This document shows, piece by piece, positions 43,789-53,418 of a DNA stretch of 53,418 nt. The stretch spans positions 338,123-391,540 of the forward strand of contig NW_003546278.1 of assembly GCF_000090795.2 (NCBI RefSeq). The letters run 5' to 3'. Below the pieces are notes generated by a model. That model made no database searches. It had not been told where the DNA came from and worked only from the letters and a program-made list of their open reading frames with translations. The DNA comes from Amphimedon queenslandica (lineage: Eukaryota; Porifera; Demospongiae; Haplosclerida; Niphatidae). Numbering within the stretch: the stretch's first letter is position 1; every line of letters begins with the position of its first letter. Made by a program: the position numbers and the translations under genes.

Positions 43789-44230
43789 TGCAGATTCTGT
43801 GATAATAGAGCTTTGACATTTATGCATTCATGTACATGTACATGTACACGTAACTACAATATTCTGTTATTATTATTATTGCTATGTACTCGTTGTTGTT
43901 ATTATTGTTGTTATTATAATTATTATCATTGTTATTCTTATTGTTATTGTTACTTGTGTTATTCTTATTGTGGCCATTATTATTTCTATTTATAATTATG
44001 CAGACTGTCAATATGACATATGATGTATTATGATTTTTAGTTTAAAACTGCATGCTTTGACTGTATTTGTTGTTCATTTGTATGTTCATTCATTTCTTCT
44101 TCCTTCTACTGTATTATTTTCATTCTCATTTTAAGTCCTCTTTGAACCTAGCAAGTTTGCCATTCTCACATCGCTCATTTGTGTTCTACTTGGTTGCTAT
44201 ACAATTCCATTCCCGGTTCCCAACATTACA
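43789..44230 (+). mobile_element. 5' LTR of Gypsy element 2
   Basis: TGCAGATTC at 43789 to CATTACA at 44230. TTGCGATGAGG follows, a position typical for a primer-binding site. It includes a TTATTG-rich microsatellite (43865-43995). The last 231 bp match the right LTR. Confidence 0.65.
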
Positions 44231-44251
44231 CTTGCGATGAGGTAAACGGTT

Positions 44252-45170
44252 ATGGCAACTCATGGAAAGATGTCTGCATTCGATCTAGCAAAAGAAACCT
44301 GGACTATATACATGGAACGCTTACAGTTCTACTTTCTAGCAAATGGCATCACAGAAGAGGACAAGATGAAAGCAGTGTTGCTTACTGTGTGTGGGGCACC
44401 TTCTTATCAACTCGTAAGGGGACTACTTCAACAACAAACCCCACTCAATGCCTCATTTGATGAAGTAAACACCAAACTGGGGGAGCATTACAGTCCCAAA
44501 CACTCTAGCATTGTGCAGAGATATACTTTTCACACAAGAGTCAGACATCAGCAGGAGTCAGTAGCTGACAATGTGGTAGCACTTCGTGACATTGGGGAAC
44601 ATTGTGAGTTTGGATACTCCTTAAATGACATGATTTGTGTAACTTGTCTGTGGCATTAACAATTCTAGAATACAAATCCTCTTGCTACAGGAGCAAGACA
44701 GGCTGACTTATGAAGTAGCAATCAAGACAGCACAGACCATGGAACTGGCATCACAAAATGCACAAGATATGTCCAAGCAGCTCTCATAAGCTCCTGTGAA
44801 CCAAATGAAACATCAAAGAGAGAAACACAAGACGCCGAAGGAAATCGAATGCTACAAATGCGGTGGTAGGCACTATGCTACCCATTGTCATTTTAAAGAT
44901 GTCAACTGTCGCAGCTGTGGTAAGAAAGGTCATCTAGCAAAGGTCTGTTGTAGCTCTAAGAAAGATCACAACAACCAGTCACGCCAGAAACCATCCAGAT
45001 CTGTTAATAAGACCCCCTTAAAATACAATGCCCATTCATTGGATCACAAACCAAACCTTCATCATTCAGCTACGGTTCCAGAGGACTCCCAAGGTTATTC
45101 TTTGTTCACTCTACCTGGTAATGTCCAACCTATTGTACTCATAACGGAAGTGAATGGTTCAGACCTCTAA
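44252..45170 (+). pseudogene. Gypsy element 2 gag with two zinc knuckles
   Basis: MATHGKMSAFDLAKETWTIY begins the capsid. LLTVCGAPSYQLVRGLL, KLGEHYSPKHSSIVQRYTFH and ESVADNVVALRDI follow. A frame change near 44640 leads to ILLLQEQDRLTYEVAIKTAQ, then a stop, then CYKCGGRHYATHC (44851 on) and CRSCGKKGHLAKVC, two knuckles (the first CX2CX3HX4C, the second CX2CX4HX4C). Layout and knuckle pair match K02A2.6-like Gypsy elements. Damage is light: one frameshift and two stops. Confidence 0.8.
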
Positions 45171-46588
45171 ATGGAAATGGACACAGGAGCCTCCCTATCT
45201 CTCATTAGTGAACAGACATACACAAACATGTCTCATGCATTACCCCTTAACACAATTTAATGTTGTTTTGTCCACTTTTACAATGAAAAAGATCCGTCCA
45301 ATTGGTACAGTAGATGTCGCTGTACGATACAATTCTCAACAAGTTACAGTTCCCATGCTAGTCATCCCTGGCCTAGGACCCAGTCTGGTAGGACAAAACA
45401 GGCTGGAAAAGATCAAGCTGGACTGGTCTCACTTAAAAGTTGTTAACGTTTTTTCTTCCATAGAGGATGTAATGCAGAAACATAAAGAAGTTTTTTGTCC
45501 AAAGCTTGGGAAATTGAAGGTTCTTGGGGCAAAGCTCTATGTTGATTCTCAAGCTCAACCTCATTTCTATCGTTCACGAACAGTTCCGCATTGTATTAGG
45601 GATAAAGTGGCTCAGGAGTTGCGACGGCTGGAAGAGCTGGAGGTCATCACCCCAGTCAAGCATTCCAAGTTGGCAGCATTGGTGGTACCGATAGTCAAAG
45701 AAGACGGATCCATTTGTCTCGGCGGTGACTATAGAGTAACAATCAATCAAGCCGTGCTTCCAATCCTTATCCTCTCCAGAGAGTCGATGGTCTATTCACT
45801 GCACTTTCTGGAGGCAAGTCATTTTCCAAATTGGACTTGAAACATGCCTATTTACAAGTTCCTCTAGACGAAGAGTCAGAAAAGTACACTACCATTAATA
45901 CCCAGTGAGGACTTTTTGAATATAATCGCCTGCTTTTTGGCATCTCTACAGCTCCTTCCATTTTTCAGAGGATAATGGAAAACCTCCTCAACAATACTCC
46001 TTAGGTATGAGTCTTCTTAAACGACATCCTCGTGTCTGGAAAGACAGATTCTGAGCACTTACGAAACCTGGATTTTGTGTTGAAATGTTTGGAGCTATTG
46101 GGTTTTACACTTAAGCAGCCGAACTGTACTTTCATGGCTGCATCTGTCCAATATCTGGGACATGTCATTGATGCTCATGGTCTTCACCCAGCTAAAGCAA
46201 AAATAAGAGCCATTAAAGAGGCTCCAGCTCCATTCAATGTCTTTGAGCTGAAATCATTTCTAGGCTTACTTACTTACTATCACAAGTTCCTTCCAGACAT
46301 AGCTACTACGTTAGCACCTCTACATTCACTTCTCCACAAAATATTAATTGGAAATCGGGCCAATCTCAAGCAGAATCATTAAAGATAGTCCAATCACTTC
46401 TACATTCTAATTCTCTCCTGGTCTATTATGATGACACTAAACCTCTCACTCTGTCAAATGATGCCTCTCCATATGGAATAGGAGCAGTGCTGTGCCACTG
46501 GATGGCAGATAGTTCAGAACGACCAATTGCTTTTGCCTCCCGCACCCTGTCCAGTGCAGAAAAGAACTATTCTCAGATAGAGAAAGAG
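45171..46588 (+). pseudogene. Gypsy element 2 pol: protease, RT, partial RNase H
   Basis: MDTGASLSLISEQTY (from 45177) is the protease active site, intact as D-T-G but followed by a stop and a frame change. KLGKLKVLGAKLYVDSQAQP, LRRLEELEVITPVKHSKLAA, ICLGGDYRVTINQ, FSKLDLKHAYLQVPLDEESE and FGISTAPSIFQRIMENLL are RT. The catalytic loop reads FLNDILVSGK, with Asn for the first Asp. YLGHVIDAHGLHP and LKSFLGLLTYYHKFLPDIA follow. LTLSNDASPYGIGAVLCHW starts RNase H (Asn-Asp), and FASRTLSSAEKNYSQIEKEA is cut by the LTR. RT and integration are both disabled. Confidence 0.8.
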
Positions 46589-46825
46589 GCAGACTGTCAA
46601 TATGACATCATATGATGTACTATGATTTTTAGTATATATATATGCATGCTTTTACTGCATTTGTTGTTTATTTGTTTGTTCATATATTTCTTCTTCCTTC
46701 TACTTTATTATTTCCATTCTCACTGTTTGAACCTAGTGAGTTTGCCATTCTCACATTGCTAAGATATGCGTGTTCTTCGATCACTCATTTGTTTTCTTCT
46801 TGATTGCTATACAATTTCATTCCCT
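46589..46825 (+). mobile_element. 3' LTR of Gypsy element 2, first part (5' truncated)
   Basis: Starts GCAGACTGTCAATATGAC, equivalent to 44000 in the left LTR, so the first 211 bp are missing. Runs to CATTCCCT, where a hAT interrupts it. The last 15 bp continue at 49491-49505 (ATTCCCAACATTACA). Confidence 0.8.
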
Positions 46826-46956
46826 GGGCTTCATTTAGGGGGGCGCTTGCCCCCCTTGGTGGGTGAGTGACCCCCCCTTGATTGACTATTAACATGAAAA
46901 ATTTCATTTAAAATAAACAACATTAGTTAAACTATTATCCTTCTGTTTTTTCTGTT

Positions 46957-49133
46957 CTAAATGTCAACGATTTCCTCTATCTGGTCATCATTAAGTTGAT
47001 CAGGGGTCTCTATAGCTATTTTCATTAGATGAGATAGACTTTTGTCACTGAGGCTGCTTCGTAACCAAGTTTTAATGACTTACATCTGTGAGAAGCTCCT
47101 TTCCACTGATGCTGTTGTAACTGGTATAGTTAGGCAGATTTAAGCTATTGTACTTAGGTTAGGAAACATTGTCTTCATCATGTCATTAACGAGTTCTTTA
47201 GTTGAGTCTTCATACTATCTTCAAGTTTCTTTAACAGTAGCTGACAATATGTTTTCCACTCTGTGACAATAACAGGGGTGATAATAGCCTCTCTAGTTAT
47301 TGATTCGCCAAGAAGTGTCTCAGCTTGCTTTGGTGCCCCATAGTGCTCTAAAATTGTTTAAATTTGCTGCTCACCATACTTTGATATCTCAGAAGATGTT
47401 GCTTTTTTTGCTGTCTTAGGATCAAAAATACTTAATGCTGACACAATTGCACTCGATGAAGCAAAACGACTTGAAATATTATCCTTTAAACATTTCACAA
47501 ATGGCTTTACTGTTCAATCCTGAAAGTCAGCAATATCTTCTGATGTTATTGTGATTCCCAGTTCATTAAAAGAATTAGGCTTGTCTAGCAGCTCGAGAAC
47601 CCAATTAGCTGCTAGCTGAATAGCATCATCTAATGTATGTAGAGTAGTATCAACCATACAGGCTATCACAGACAAATCTAGATTCTCAGTCTGAAGAGTC
47701 CTGTTCAATTTAGCCACCTGAGGAAGAATATAATTGAGCATGTGAATAGCTGCAACTGTTGACTTCATGCTAAAAGCTTTACTAAGACCCCGTGCTTCTG
47801 GTTCATGACTATCCTCATAAATGCTATTGAGTGCACTGACAATAGCTAGGTAGCTTGCTTTGACAGCTTGAACTGATCTTTCGTGTGCCAACCATCTTTT
47901 GTCAGAGGGTTTGATGACCTTTAGTTCTGGAAGATTAAGCACTTAGTGCACCAATTTTAGAGACTCGACTCTCTTTGGAGAGAAATGAAAGAACTTCTAT
48001 AAGGATGTTAATGTCACATACACGTGTTTGATTCCATTAGTAAAATTTGCAGCCTGGACACAAGCTAGTTGTAGCAAATGGCAATGGCAATGCAAAAACA
48101 AAGCATGAGCTGCCTACTTTTTGATTCTAGTCTGCACTCCAGTCCGTATCCCAGCAAATGTGCTTGCTCCATCAAAACCCATTCCTATGATTTTACTAAC
48201 TTGAAGATTCTTTTCATTTAAACATTCTATTAAAGCTAAATAAATGCTCTCGGCGTTTGCTTGTTTGAAATGAAGTACTTCCAAAAAATGTTCTACTGGT
48301 ACACCATCTTCTTCCCAACGATAAAATACTGCCATCTCCTCAATAGTGGCAATATCTGTACATTCGTCAGCCATGATACAAAAATATTGAGCCCTGTTAA
48401 GATGCTTCTGTATCGATTTCTCAACCCATATTCCTAGAGATTCCATAAACTCTACCACAGCTACATGTGAAGTATATACAGCATTTCTTCCGGTCCGATC
48501 CAGAAAATTTCTCAAGTGTTCACCACCACATGATACTACCAAATCAACAAGCCCATCAAAATTAGTAGTATTAGGAATATGGTGCTGAGCAAGAAAGTGT
48601 GCGCATCGAAAGAATGATTTAACTGCTACTCGATTGATTCTACGATCCTGTTCTGCCACATTTTGTAGCTGTTGAAAAACCGATCCACTGTGCTGTGTTG
48701 ATAAAGTTCCTTGGTAGGCCATTATATGTGTATTGGTCTGTGAGTGAGCCTTCATCTTTTCAACAGCTTTTTTCCAGTTTCTGAATGGTGTGCTTGTCCA
48801 GACTCCCCCTGTTTGCTCAAGTGATCTTCCCGATGTCTTACAATTCTTGCAAAAAGCACCATCAATATCAGCATTGTACTCCAGCCAAGTAAACTCTTTT
48901 TCCCATTTATTTTGACACTTCCTGTTGCTACTAGCTTTGGTTGATCGACATTTAGACTGCTTGCTATTGGAAGGTAGGCTAGTAGTCTTGCTGACACATG
49001 GCTTCTTAGCTGGTGGAATCTCCAGCTCTTCCTCACTACTACTGCTATCATCTGCACAACTGGAAGGAAATGGCTTGTTGGAATGTGACTTAAAGTAAGA
49101 TGTAATGTCCATTTTAGGCTGTAACTGACTCAC
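46957..49133 (-). pseudogene. hAT transposase (TTF finger, DUF4371 type), mostly intact
   Basis: A 339-codon open N-terminal half (49133-48114): MSQLQPKMDITSYFKS, Ser-rich acidic and basic stretches, WLEYNADIDGAFCKNC with WTSTPFRNWKKAVEKM and THIMAY (TTF-type finger), FFRCAHFLAQHHIP, and YFCIMADECTDIATIEEMAV (first acidic motif). IIGMGFDGASTFAGIRTGV is the second. The same frame then crosses stops at 48114, 47997, 47943, 47514 and 47358 and reads FHFSPKRVESLKL, VLNLPELKVIKPSDKRWLAH and LANW-type helices. The C-terminal dimerisation motif is ASVERSFSQM, with a stop at 47080, ending EEIVDI at 46957. Nearly a full-length protein with only point damage, so this is one of the youngest elements here. 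Confidence 0.85.
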
Positions 49134-49224
49134 TTCTTTGTTCTAGAATAATTTTAACAACTACAGCTGGTACAAATGTGTGATCAATATGAATATAATT
49201 ATGACCCCAGCAGTACATTGTTTA

Positions 49225-49363
49225 AAGGCCTTCATACACGTGGCAACTTGTTGCTAGCAACATTTGTGATTACATTGATGTTGCCAGAAATTTAATGGTT
49301 TTCTATTTTTGGCAGCATGTTGCTTGGTTGCTAGCATCAAGTTGCCTTGTGTATGAAGGCCTT
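49225..49363. mobile_element. MITE inside the hAT (139 bp)
   Basis: AAGGCCTTCATACACGTGGC at the left; complement of the right end AAGGCCTTCATACACAAGGC. Arms run about 35 bp through TTGCTAGCAACA-like sequence. Its first ten bases after the leading A, AGGCCTTCAT, are the same as the surrounding hAT's right terminal sequence. Confidence 0.9.
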
Positions 49364-49505
49364 GAGTGTTGTGAGCACACATTGATTTGTGCATGCACAA
49401 TAGAAAAATAGTAGTGACCCCCCTTCTTTGAAATATTTTTAATCCTACCCCCCCCCTTGTATAAAATCCTAGATGAAGGCCTGATTCCCGATTCCCAACA
49501 TTACA

Positions 49506-50300
49506 GTTTATAGTGTAGTATATAACAATAGTGACTGATCATACTCAGTTTTAATCATTCCAGTTTGGTTTTAACATGATGTTTCATGTACCACTTAATA
49601 CCAATTCTTTTCTTAGTTTCCAGTGTAGTTAATACCAGGAGTTACTGATCAAATTGAGTTTTTGGAAGTTTTTAAACAACAACAAAACATCTAATGCTTT
49701 TAAAAAATACACTTTCAATACTGTTCATGTTTTCATCAAGTTTTATGAATATTTCATTCCGTTTTCATTTGTGTCTTTGCCTTGTGATGGCAACATTATT
49801 TGTTTCAGGTTTGTTTTTATAAATACTATTTCCTGTTCTACTTCTTAATATTTGTTTCTTCCTGTCTTAGTTTCATAGTGATAACAAGAGTGACTGATAA
49901 GACTCAATTCCATTTATTTGCGGTTGGTTTCACAAAGTTGTTTCTTGTGCTACAGTATGTGGGTGTATCAAAGGCATCCCCTAGTTTATAATAGTGTAGA
50001 CCACAGCAGGGGTAGTTAGAAGCCATCATCTATTTGCCAATTCTGGTAGTAAGAAGACGGTGCCTTTCATACACCCACACACTGCAGTACAAACCAGACA
50101 AGCTACATCTGTTACGTGTTACTTGATATACACTCCTATGTTAGATGATTGAAAAGAGTGACTAATCAGACACAGTTTTGAGTTGGTTTTAAAATCATGT
50201 TTTATGTACCACTTTTCACTAATCTTTTTTAAGTTTTAAGTGTAGTTTTTACCAGGCAAGCCTGATCAAACTGAGTTTTAGGTTGCATTTATATGTTTGT
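49506..50300. repeat. satellite array, right-hand part
   Basis: Resumes with TAGTGTAGTATATAACAATA and GTGACTGATCA, a degenerate unit around 49660-49870, and AACAAGAGTGACTGATAAGA at about 49880. After the MITE and some unrelated sequence, AAGAGTGACTAATCAGACAC appears at about 50154 and GAGTTTTAGGTTGCATTTAT at about 50272. The satellite ends about 50295. Confidence 0.7.
49950..50087. mobile_element. MITE (138 bp) in the satellite
   Basis: CTACAGTATGTGGGTGTATC at the left; complement of the right end CTGCAGTGTGTGGGTGTATG. AAAGGCA follows on both sides. Target duplication uncertain (TA on the right, CTA at the left end). Confidence 0.85.
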
Positions 50301-51533
50301 GATTGAGTCTCGGAGATTTTTTGTAGACTTATTGCCGTTCTTTATACTGTAGTACAAAAGTGTCTTCGTAGTCTTCCTTATGATGCATGTACATTTAATT
50401 GTTTTCCATTTTCCCTTACTCTTTCTGAAAGTTCTGAATACCAAATTATACCTACCATTTTTCTTGCTCCAGTTGCTATTGATGTCATTGCTCTTGCTAC
50501 ATTTTTAGTCCCTATAAACATAGAAAGAAATAAGTACAACTAGCTAGTTACAATGCCATGCGTGAAGAGTTTTTCAGCTTTAACTCTGCAACAATATATG
50601 ATGTTACTGGCATTGATTTGTCATGAGCGACATCTGTAATATTCCATCCTGCTTTTAAACTTGATTAAACAATTCATATTCTTCTTTCAGTACCTTTTAA
50701 CATTACTAGTGGCAATACTTCCTTACTACAAGCCAGCTCCTTCTCTGTACGCAAGTGTGTTCTTTTCTGGAAAGTGTCATACAGCCAACAATCTTGCGGA
50801 TACTAAAATATTGATGTACAAAGTGAAGTAAAATGCACTACATATACAAGTGCCTTCCAGAAAGACATGGCACTGTTGTATAGTATGCATTAGCACTTGA
50901 ATCATGTGTCGCATCTTTGATGACCCACTACAAATTAATGATAATGATTATGTACTATTACTAATATACTGTACCTCTCCGTCAGTCTAATATTCTGAGG
51001 CTGACTTAATCTGATCAATTGCCTTCATCACTGACCATTCAGTGCAACAGTTACATACCCTTTTGACTTATATTCTATAGTGATCATATTTATAAATGTC
51101 GTCAATTAAATGTATTGTCATTTATTACATAGTGTGTGGTACTGCTCATGCTCAGTACTTGTTATTGATTTTGAGAAGAAGAGAAGACTTAGACAGTTGT
51201 TGAAGTGAAGTACAGATCGTGTCCAAGTGTTGCCTTAAAAATACTGTCCTCTGATACAGATTCCACTACCGGATGGAAGCATTCCATTGTTTAGTACAAG
51301 CCAATTGATAGGGAACCTTTGACGTGCATGTCACTTTCGATACTGCTGAGTGCAGAGACCGACCAACCTTTACTTTTGATAGCTAACTTACACAGAATTG
51401 GTATTTTCAGTCAGTTGAAATAGTTGGTTTGACAGTAGCAGTCATACAGAATAGTTTTTTTTCTTTTTTTAATGATACTTCACTGACACGTGTATACATA
51501 CATTTTGTTATTTGGGGCGTGGTCTGAAGCAAG
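50301..51533. other. no gene recognised; may include a BEL/Pao LTR
   Basis: AT-rich, no ORF. It lies directly upstream of the BEL/Pao gag, so part of it should be that element's 5' LTR and leader, but without the 3' copy in the window I cannot set limits. Confidence 0.4.
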
Positions 51534-52735
51534 ATGGTTGCTGAACTAGCTCATAAGAAGAGTGTCAGATCAGGACACAGAGGCACAGCAACAAGAAAGG
51601 TTACTGAGTTAGAAACAGCTTTGGGTGCTAGTCCCTTAGACAGACACAGCCTGGAGCAACTGAGGGTGGCTCTTGCAGAGAACGTAGCTGTACTCAAGGA
51701 CCTCGATGAAGGCATCTTAGCCCTCCTAGAGGACAAAGCTGAAACAGAAACAGATATAGAAGGTGCAGAAGTCGTCAGGGATACCTTGAGGTCAACTCTC
51801 TTCTAGGTAGACAAGGCCATTGGCCTGTCCTCATGTGTTCCTAAAGGTGTTTCTCCAATGGTTGGAGACACACCCTTTGAATCTGTCGCTATTAGAATCA
51901 AGCTACCACAGCTGACTCTAACTCCTTTTAATGGTGACTATATGAAATGGAAAACATTTTGGGACTCATTTGAGTCAGCAATACACCACAGATGGGATCA
52001 ATTGGATATCAATAAGTTTACTTAATTGAGATCCTTATTGACAGGATCAAGAAGGAGGCTGTAGCAGATCTATCGCTAACTTCTAGCAATTATCAATAAG
52101 CGATAGATATACTCAAGAAGAGGTTTGGGGATGAGTCACAGATTATAACAAGGCATATGGATGCCTTTACTGATCTGGAGGCTGTGACAGATAATCAGAA
52201 TCTTTCAACTTTAAGGAGAATCTATGACAAAGTATAGATTTATGTGAGAGGCCTAACATCCTTAGGAAAGCACATAGTGCTTATGGAGCTCTTCTTAGTG
52301 CCTCCTAATGTAGAAACTCCCGCAAGAGTTCAGAGTTTAAATCAGTCTTAAGATGTCTGGTAAAGAAGGGGAATGCAACCCCATACTCGCAGCATTATTG
52401 GAAGAAATAAAGGCTCGTGAGACAGCAGGTATAATTCACAAGAGCTGGAATGTTTATACTAAAACTAAGAGAGAATCTGCAACCGCAACTACTTTGACTA
52501 CGAAGGATAGTGGTCATTCTGAATGTTGTTATTGAAGTGAGAAGCATCAGCCTAGTTTACGCAAGAATGTCATTTTAGTAGAGCCTAGGAAACAAATTTT
52601 GAAGGGTCATGGTTATTGCTTTAATTGTTTATGTAATGGGCATCATGTACAAGACTGCAGAGCCTCACCTAAGTGTACTGAGTGCATAAGTAAACTCCAC
52701 CCTAGTATGTCTCAAGGCTGTCAAGAGTGAGAACT
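51534..52735 (+). pseudogene. BEL/Pao gag
   Basis: MVAELAHKKSVRSGHRGTAT with a heptad-like LETALGASP...LLEDKAE helix is open to a TAG at 51804. The same frame continues with IKLPQLTLTPFNGDYMKW and FWDSFESAIHHRWDQLDINK, the BEL gag capsid signature. Pieces in other frames include SRRGLGMSH-type readings and ILAALLEEIKARETAG (52390 on). The knuckle region is YCFNCLCNGHHVQDCRASPK with CTECISKLHPSM (about 52617-52710). Several stops break it. Confidence 0.75.
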
Positions 52736-52793
52736 TAAAAGAGATATTGAATCTTCAAGTGAATGTGTCTAATCTTAACCCAGAGGCCCCTCT

Positions 52794-53418
52794 TTGAGCT
52801 CCACTTCTCAAGCAGAAGAGAATGACACAGTCTTGTTAGAAACAGTTCGAGTGACAGCATTTAATCCCTCCAATCCAGCTCTTTGTATGGAAGCCAAAGT
52901 TATCCTTGACAGTGGCAGTCACAGATCTTTTGTTACACAAGACCTAAAAAAAGAAATGGCACTTAAGGCAAAAAGCAAGAAGAGTATGTCCATTGCAGCC
53001 TTTGGTTTAACTACAGAGAGAGAGGAAGAATATCATTTAGTAAGGATTGGTTTACAAACGGAGGAGGGGTCTATAACCCTACGATTCTTAGCACTTCCCT
53101 TATCTGTGGTCCCAGCATCTATTGATATTTCTAAATGCTATTATGAGCATCTCAGTAACTTAGACTTTGCCGTACCAGATGAAGGAGAACAACAGATATT
53201 GATTGACCTGGATTACTATTGGTCTGTTGTCTCCGGTGAGGTTATTCGAGCTAGTTCTGGTCCCTCAGCATCATATACTAAATTGTGATGAGTTTTGTCT
53301 GGTCCCTTATGCGACAAAATGCATCATTCTTCAGCTGCTCTCATTACACATGTACTTAAGGCAGAGACAGGTCCCACAAATAGAGTGATTGATAATAGGC
53401 TCAGATCCTTCTGGGATT
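52794..53418 (+). pseudogene. BEL/Pao aspartic protease (DUF1758 type) and start of RT linker
   Basis: A 164-codon frame (52794-53288) reads VLLETVRVTAFNPSNPA, then AKVILDSGSHRSFVTQDLKK (D-S-G active site kept), FGLTTEREEEYHLVRIGL, LPLSVVPASIDISKCYYEHL and DLDYYWSVVSGEVI, a DUF1758 domain. After the stop, another frame gives LSGPLCDKMHHSSAALITHV and NRLRSFWD to the window end, as expected ahead of RT. The frame change after YTKL may be a mutation. Confidence 0.8.

Larger units (their letters stand above)
46826..49482 (-). mobile_element. hAT element in the 3' LTR (2657 bp)
   Basis: Ends: GGGCTTCATTTAGG at the left and AGGCCTTCATCTAGG on the complement of the right. Flanks CATTCCCT and GATTCCCG each differ by one base from CATTCCCG, the sequence at this place in the uninterrupted left LTR, giving the 8-bp duplication typical of hAT. 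Runs of C sit next to both ends. It encodes the transposase below and carries a MITE. Confidence 0.9.
43789..49505 (+). mobile_element. Gypsy element 2 with internal deletion and a nested hAT
   Basis: Direct repeats flank a gag-pol region: 44000-44230 matches 46589-46825 plus 49491-49505, the second copy being split by a hAT. Pol ends inside RNase H directly against the right repeat, so integrase is missing. Satellite sequence resumes at 49506 (GTTTATAGTG). AGTT at the left edge and AGTTT at the right edge suggest a short target duplication, but the boundary base is ambiguous. Confidence 0.8.
51534..53418 (+). mobile_element. BEL/Pao retrotransposon, gag and protease, continues off window
   Basis: Gag coiled segment, capsid, cysteine motif and DUF1758-type protease appear in BEL/Pao order, and RT should follow beyond 53418. 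Reading frames change several times. Confidence 0.8.

Noticed and set aside
43784..43790. A firm target duplication for Gypsy element 2
   Set aside because: AGTT at the left and AGTTT at the right are suggestive, but TG...CA LTR ends and this duplication cannot both hold; the right LTR is also truncated at its 5' side.
43729..44011. ORFs rich in Leu/Tyr or Asn on both strands
   Set aside because: Generated by the TTATTG-type microsatellite inside the Gypsy LTR.
1..53418. Host housekeeping genes, tRNA or rRNA genes, bacterial operons
   Set aside because: I scanned for conserved protein motifs and for tRNA B-box-like GGTTCGAATCC and found none; the recognisable coding is almost all transposon-related.

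Overview
This window looks like repeat-choked intergenic DNA from an invertebrate animal. It is AT-rich and has short introns with GT..AG ends (42 and 54 nt where I can read them), many TIR miniature elements, and degenerate copies of Helitron, hAT, pogo, Crypton, LINE, Gypsy and BEL/Pao elements. The family mix and the style of the uncharacterised proteins (DUF6589-type, DUF7869-type, HIRAN-type, lysine-rich Helitron N-terminal repeats) recall a demosponge such as Amphimedon; that assignment is inference from recalled family likeness. I see no bacterial features, no tRNA or rRNA and no CRISPR. Only a HIRAN-domain ORF, a short RGG/proline-rich two-exon gene and a proline-rich exon lack obvious pseudogene damage over a useful length.

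Layout. 1-6.1 kb: a MITE, a spliced DUF6589-type gene remnant with a MITE in its intron, and a broken multi-exon DUF7869-type gene, both on the minus strand. 6.3-11.2 kb: a decayed Helitron (minus) running into a 748-base gap. 12.7-14.5 kb: foldback, LINE tail, BED-finger hAT head and a short repeat family. 14.5-16.7 kb: a HIRAN ORF, then an element bounded by inverted arrays of 37/38-bp repeats with the RGG gene inside. 17.1-18.4 kb: a dead pogo-like transposase (minus). 20.1-20.6 kb: a MITE whose empty target is preserved at 14.4 kb. 21.1-21.5 kb: proline-rich exon. 24-27.7 kb: an old hAT (plus) split by a younger hAT (minus). 28.5-30.9 kb: a second Helitron (minus) carrying another copy of the intronic MITE. 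32.2-33.8 kb: a ZBED-type hAT.

33.9-50.3 kb is one dispersed, interrupted array of about 305-360 bp units, each holding a MITE-like inverted repeat. It is broken by a Gypsy element (37.3-43.4 kb, itself broken by a TA-flanked element and a Crypton) and by a second Gypsy element (43.8-49.5 kb, whose 3' LTR is split by a hAT that itself carries a MITE). 51.5 kb to the end is the gag and protease part of a BEL/Pao element that runs off the window.

The useful content is the nesting record. Several insertions can be proved inside the window by comparing filled sites with related empty sites or by restoration of a reading frame, giving a relative order of transposon activity. I found no cooperating host pathway. 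The least explained object is the 14.99-16.72 kb element with inverted tandem-repeat ends; the MITE-bearing satellite is the next.
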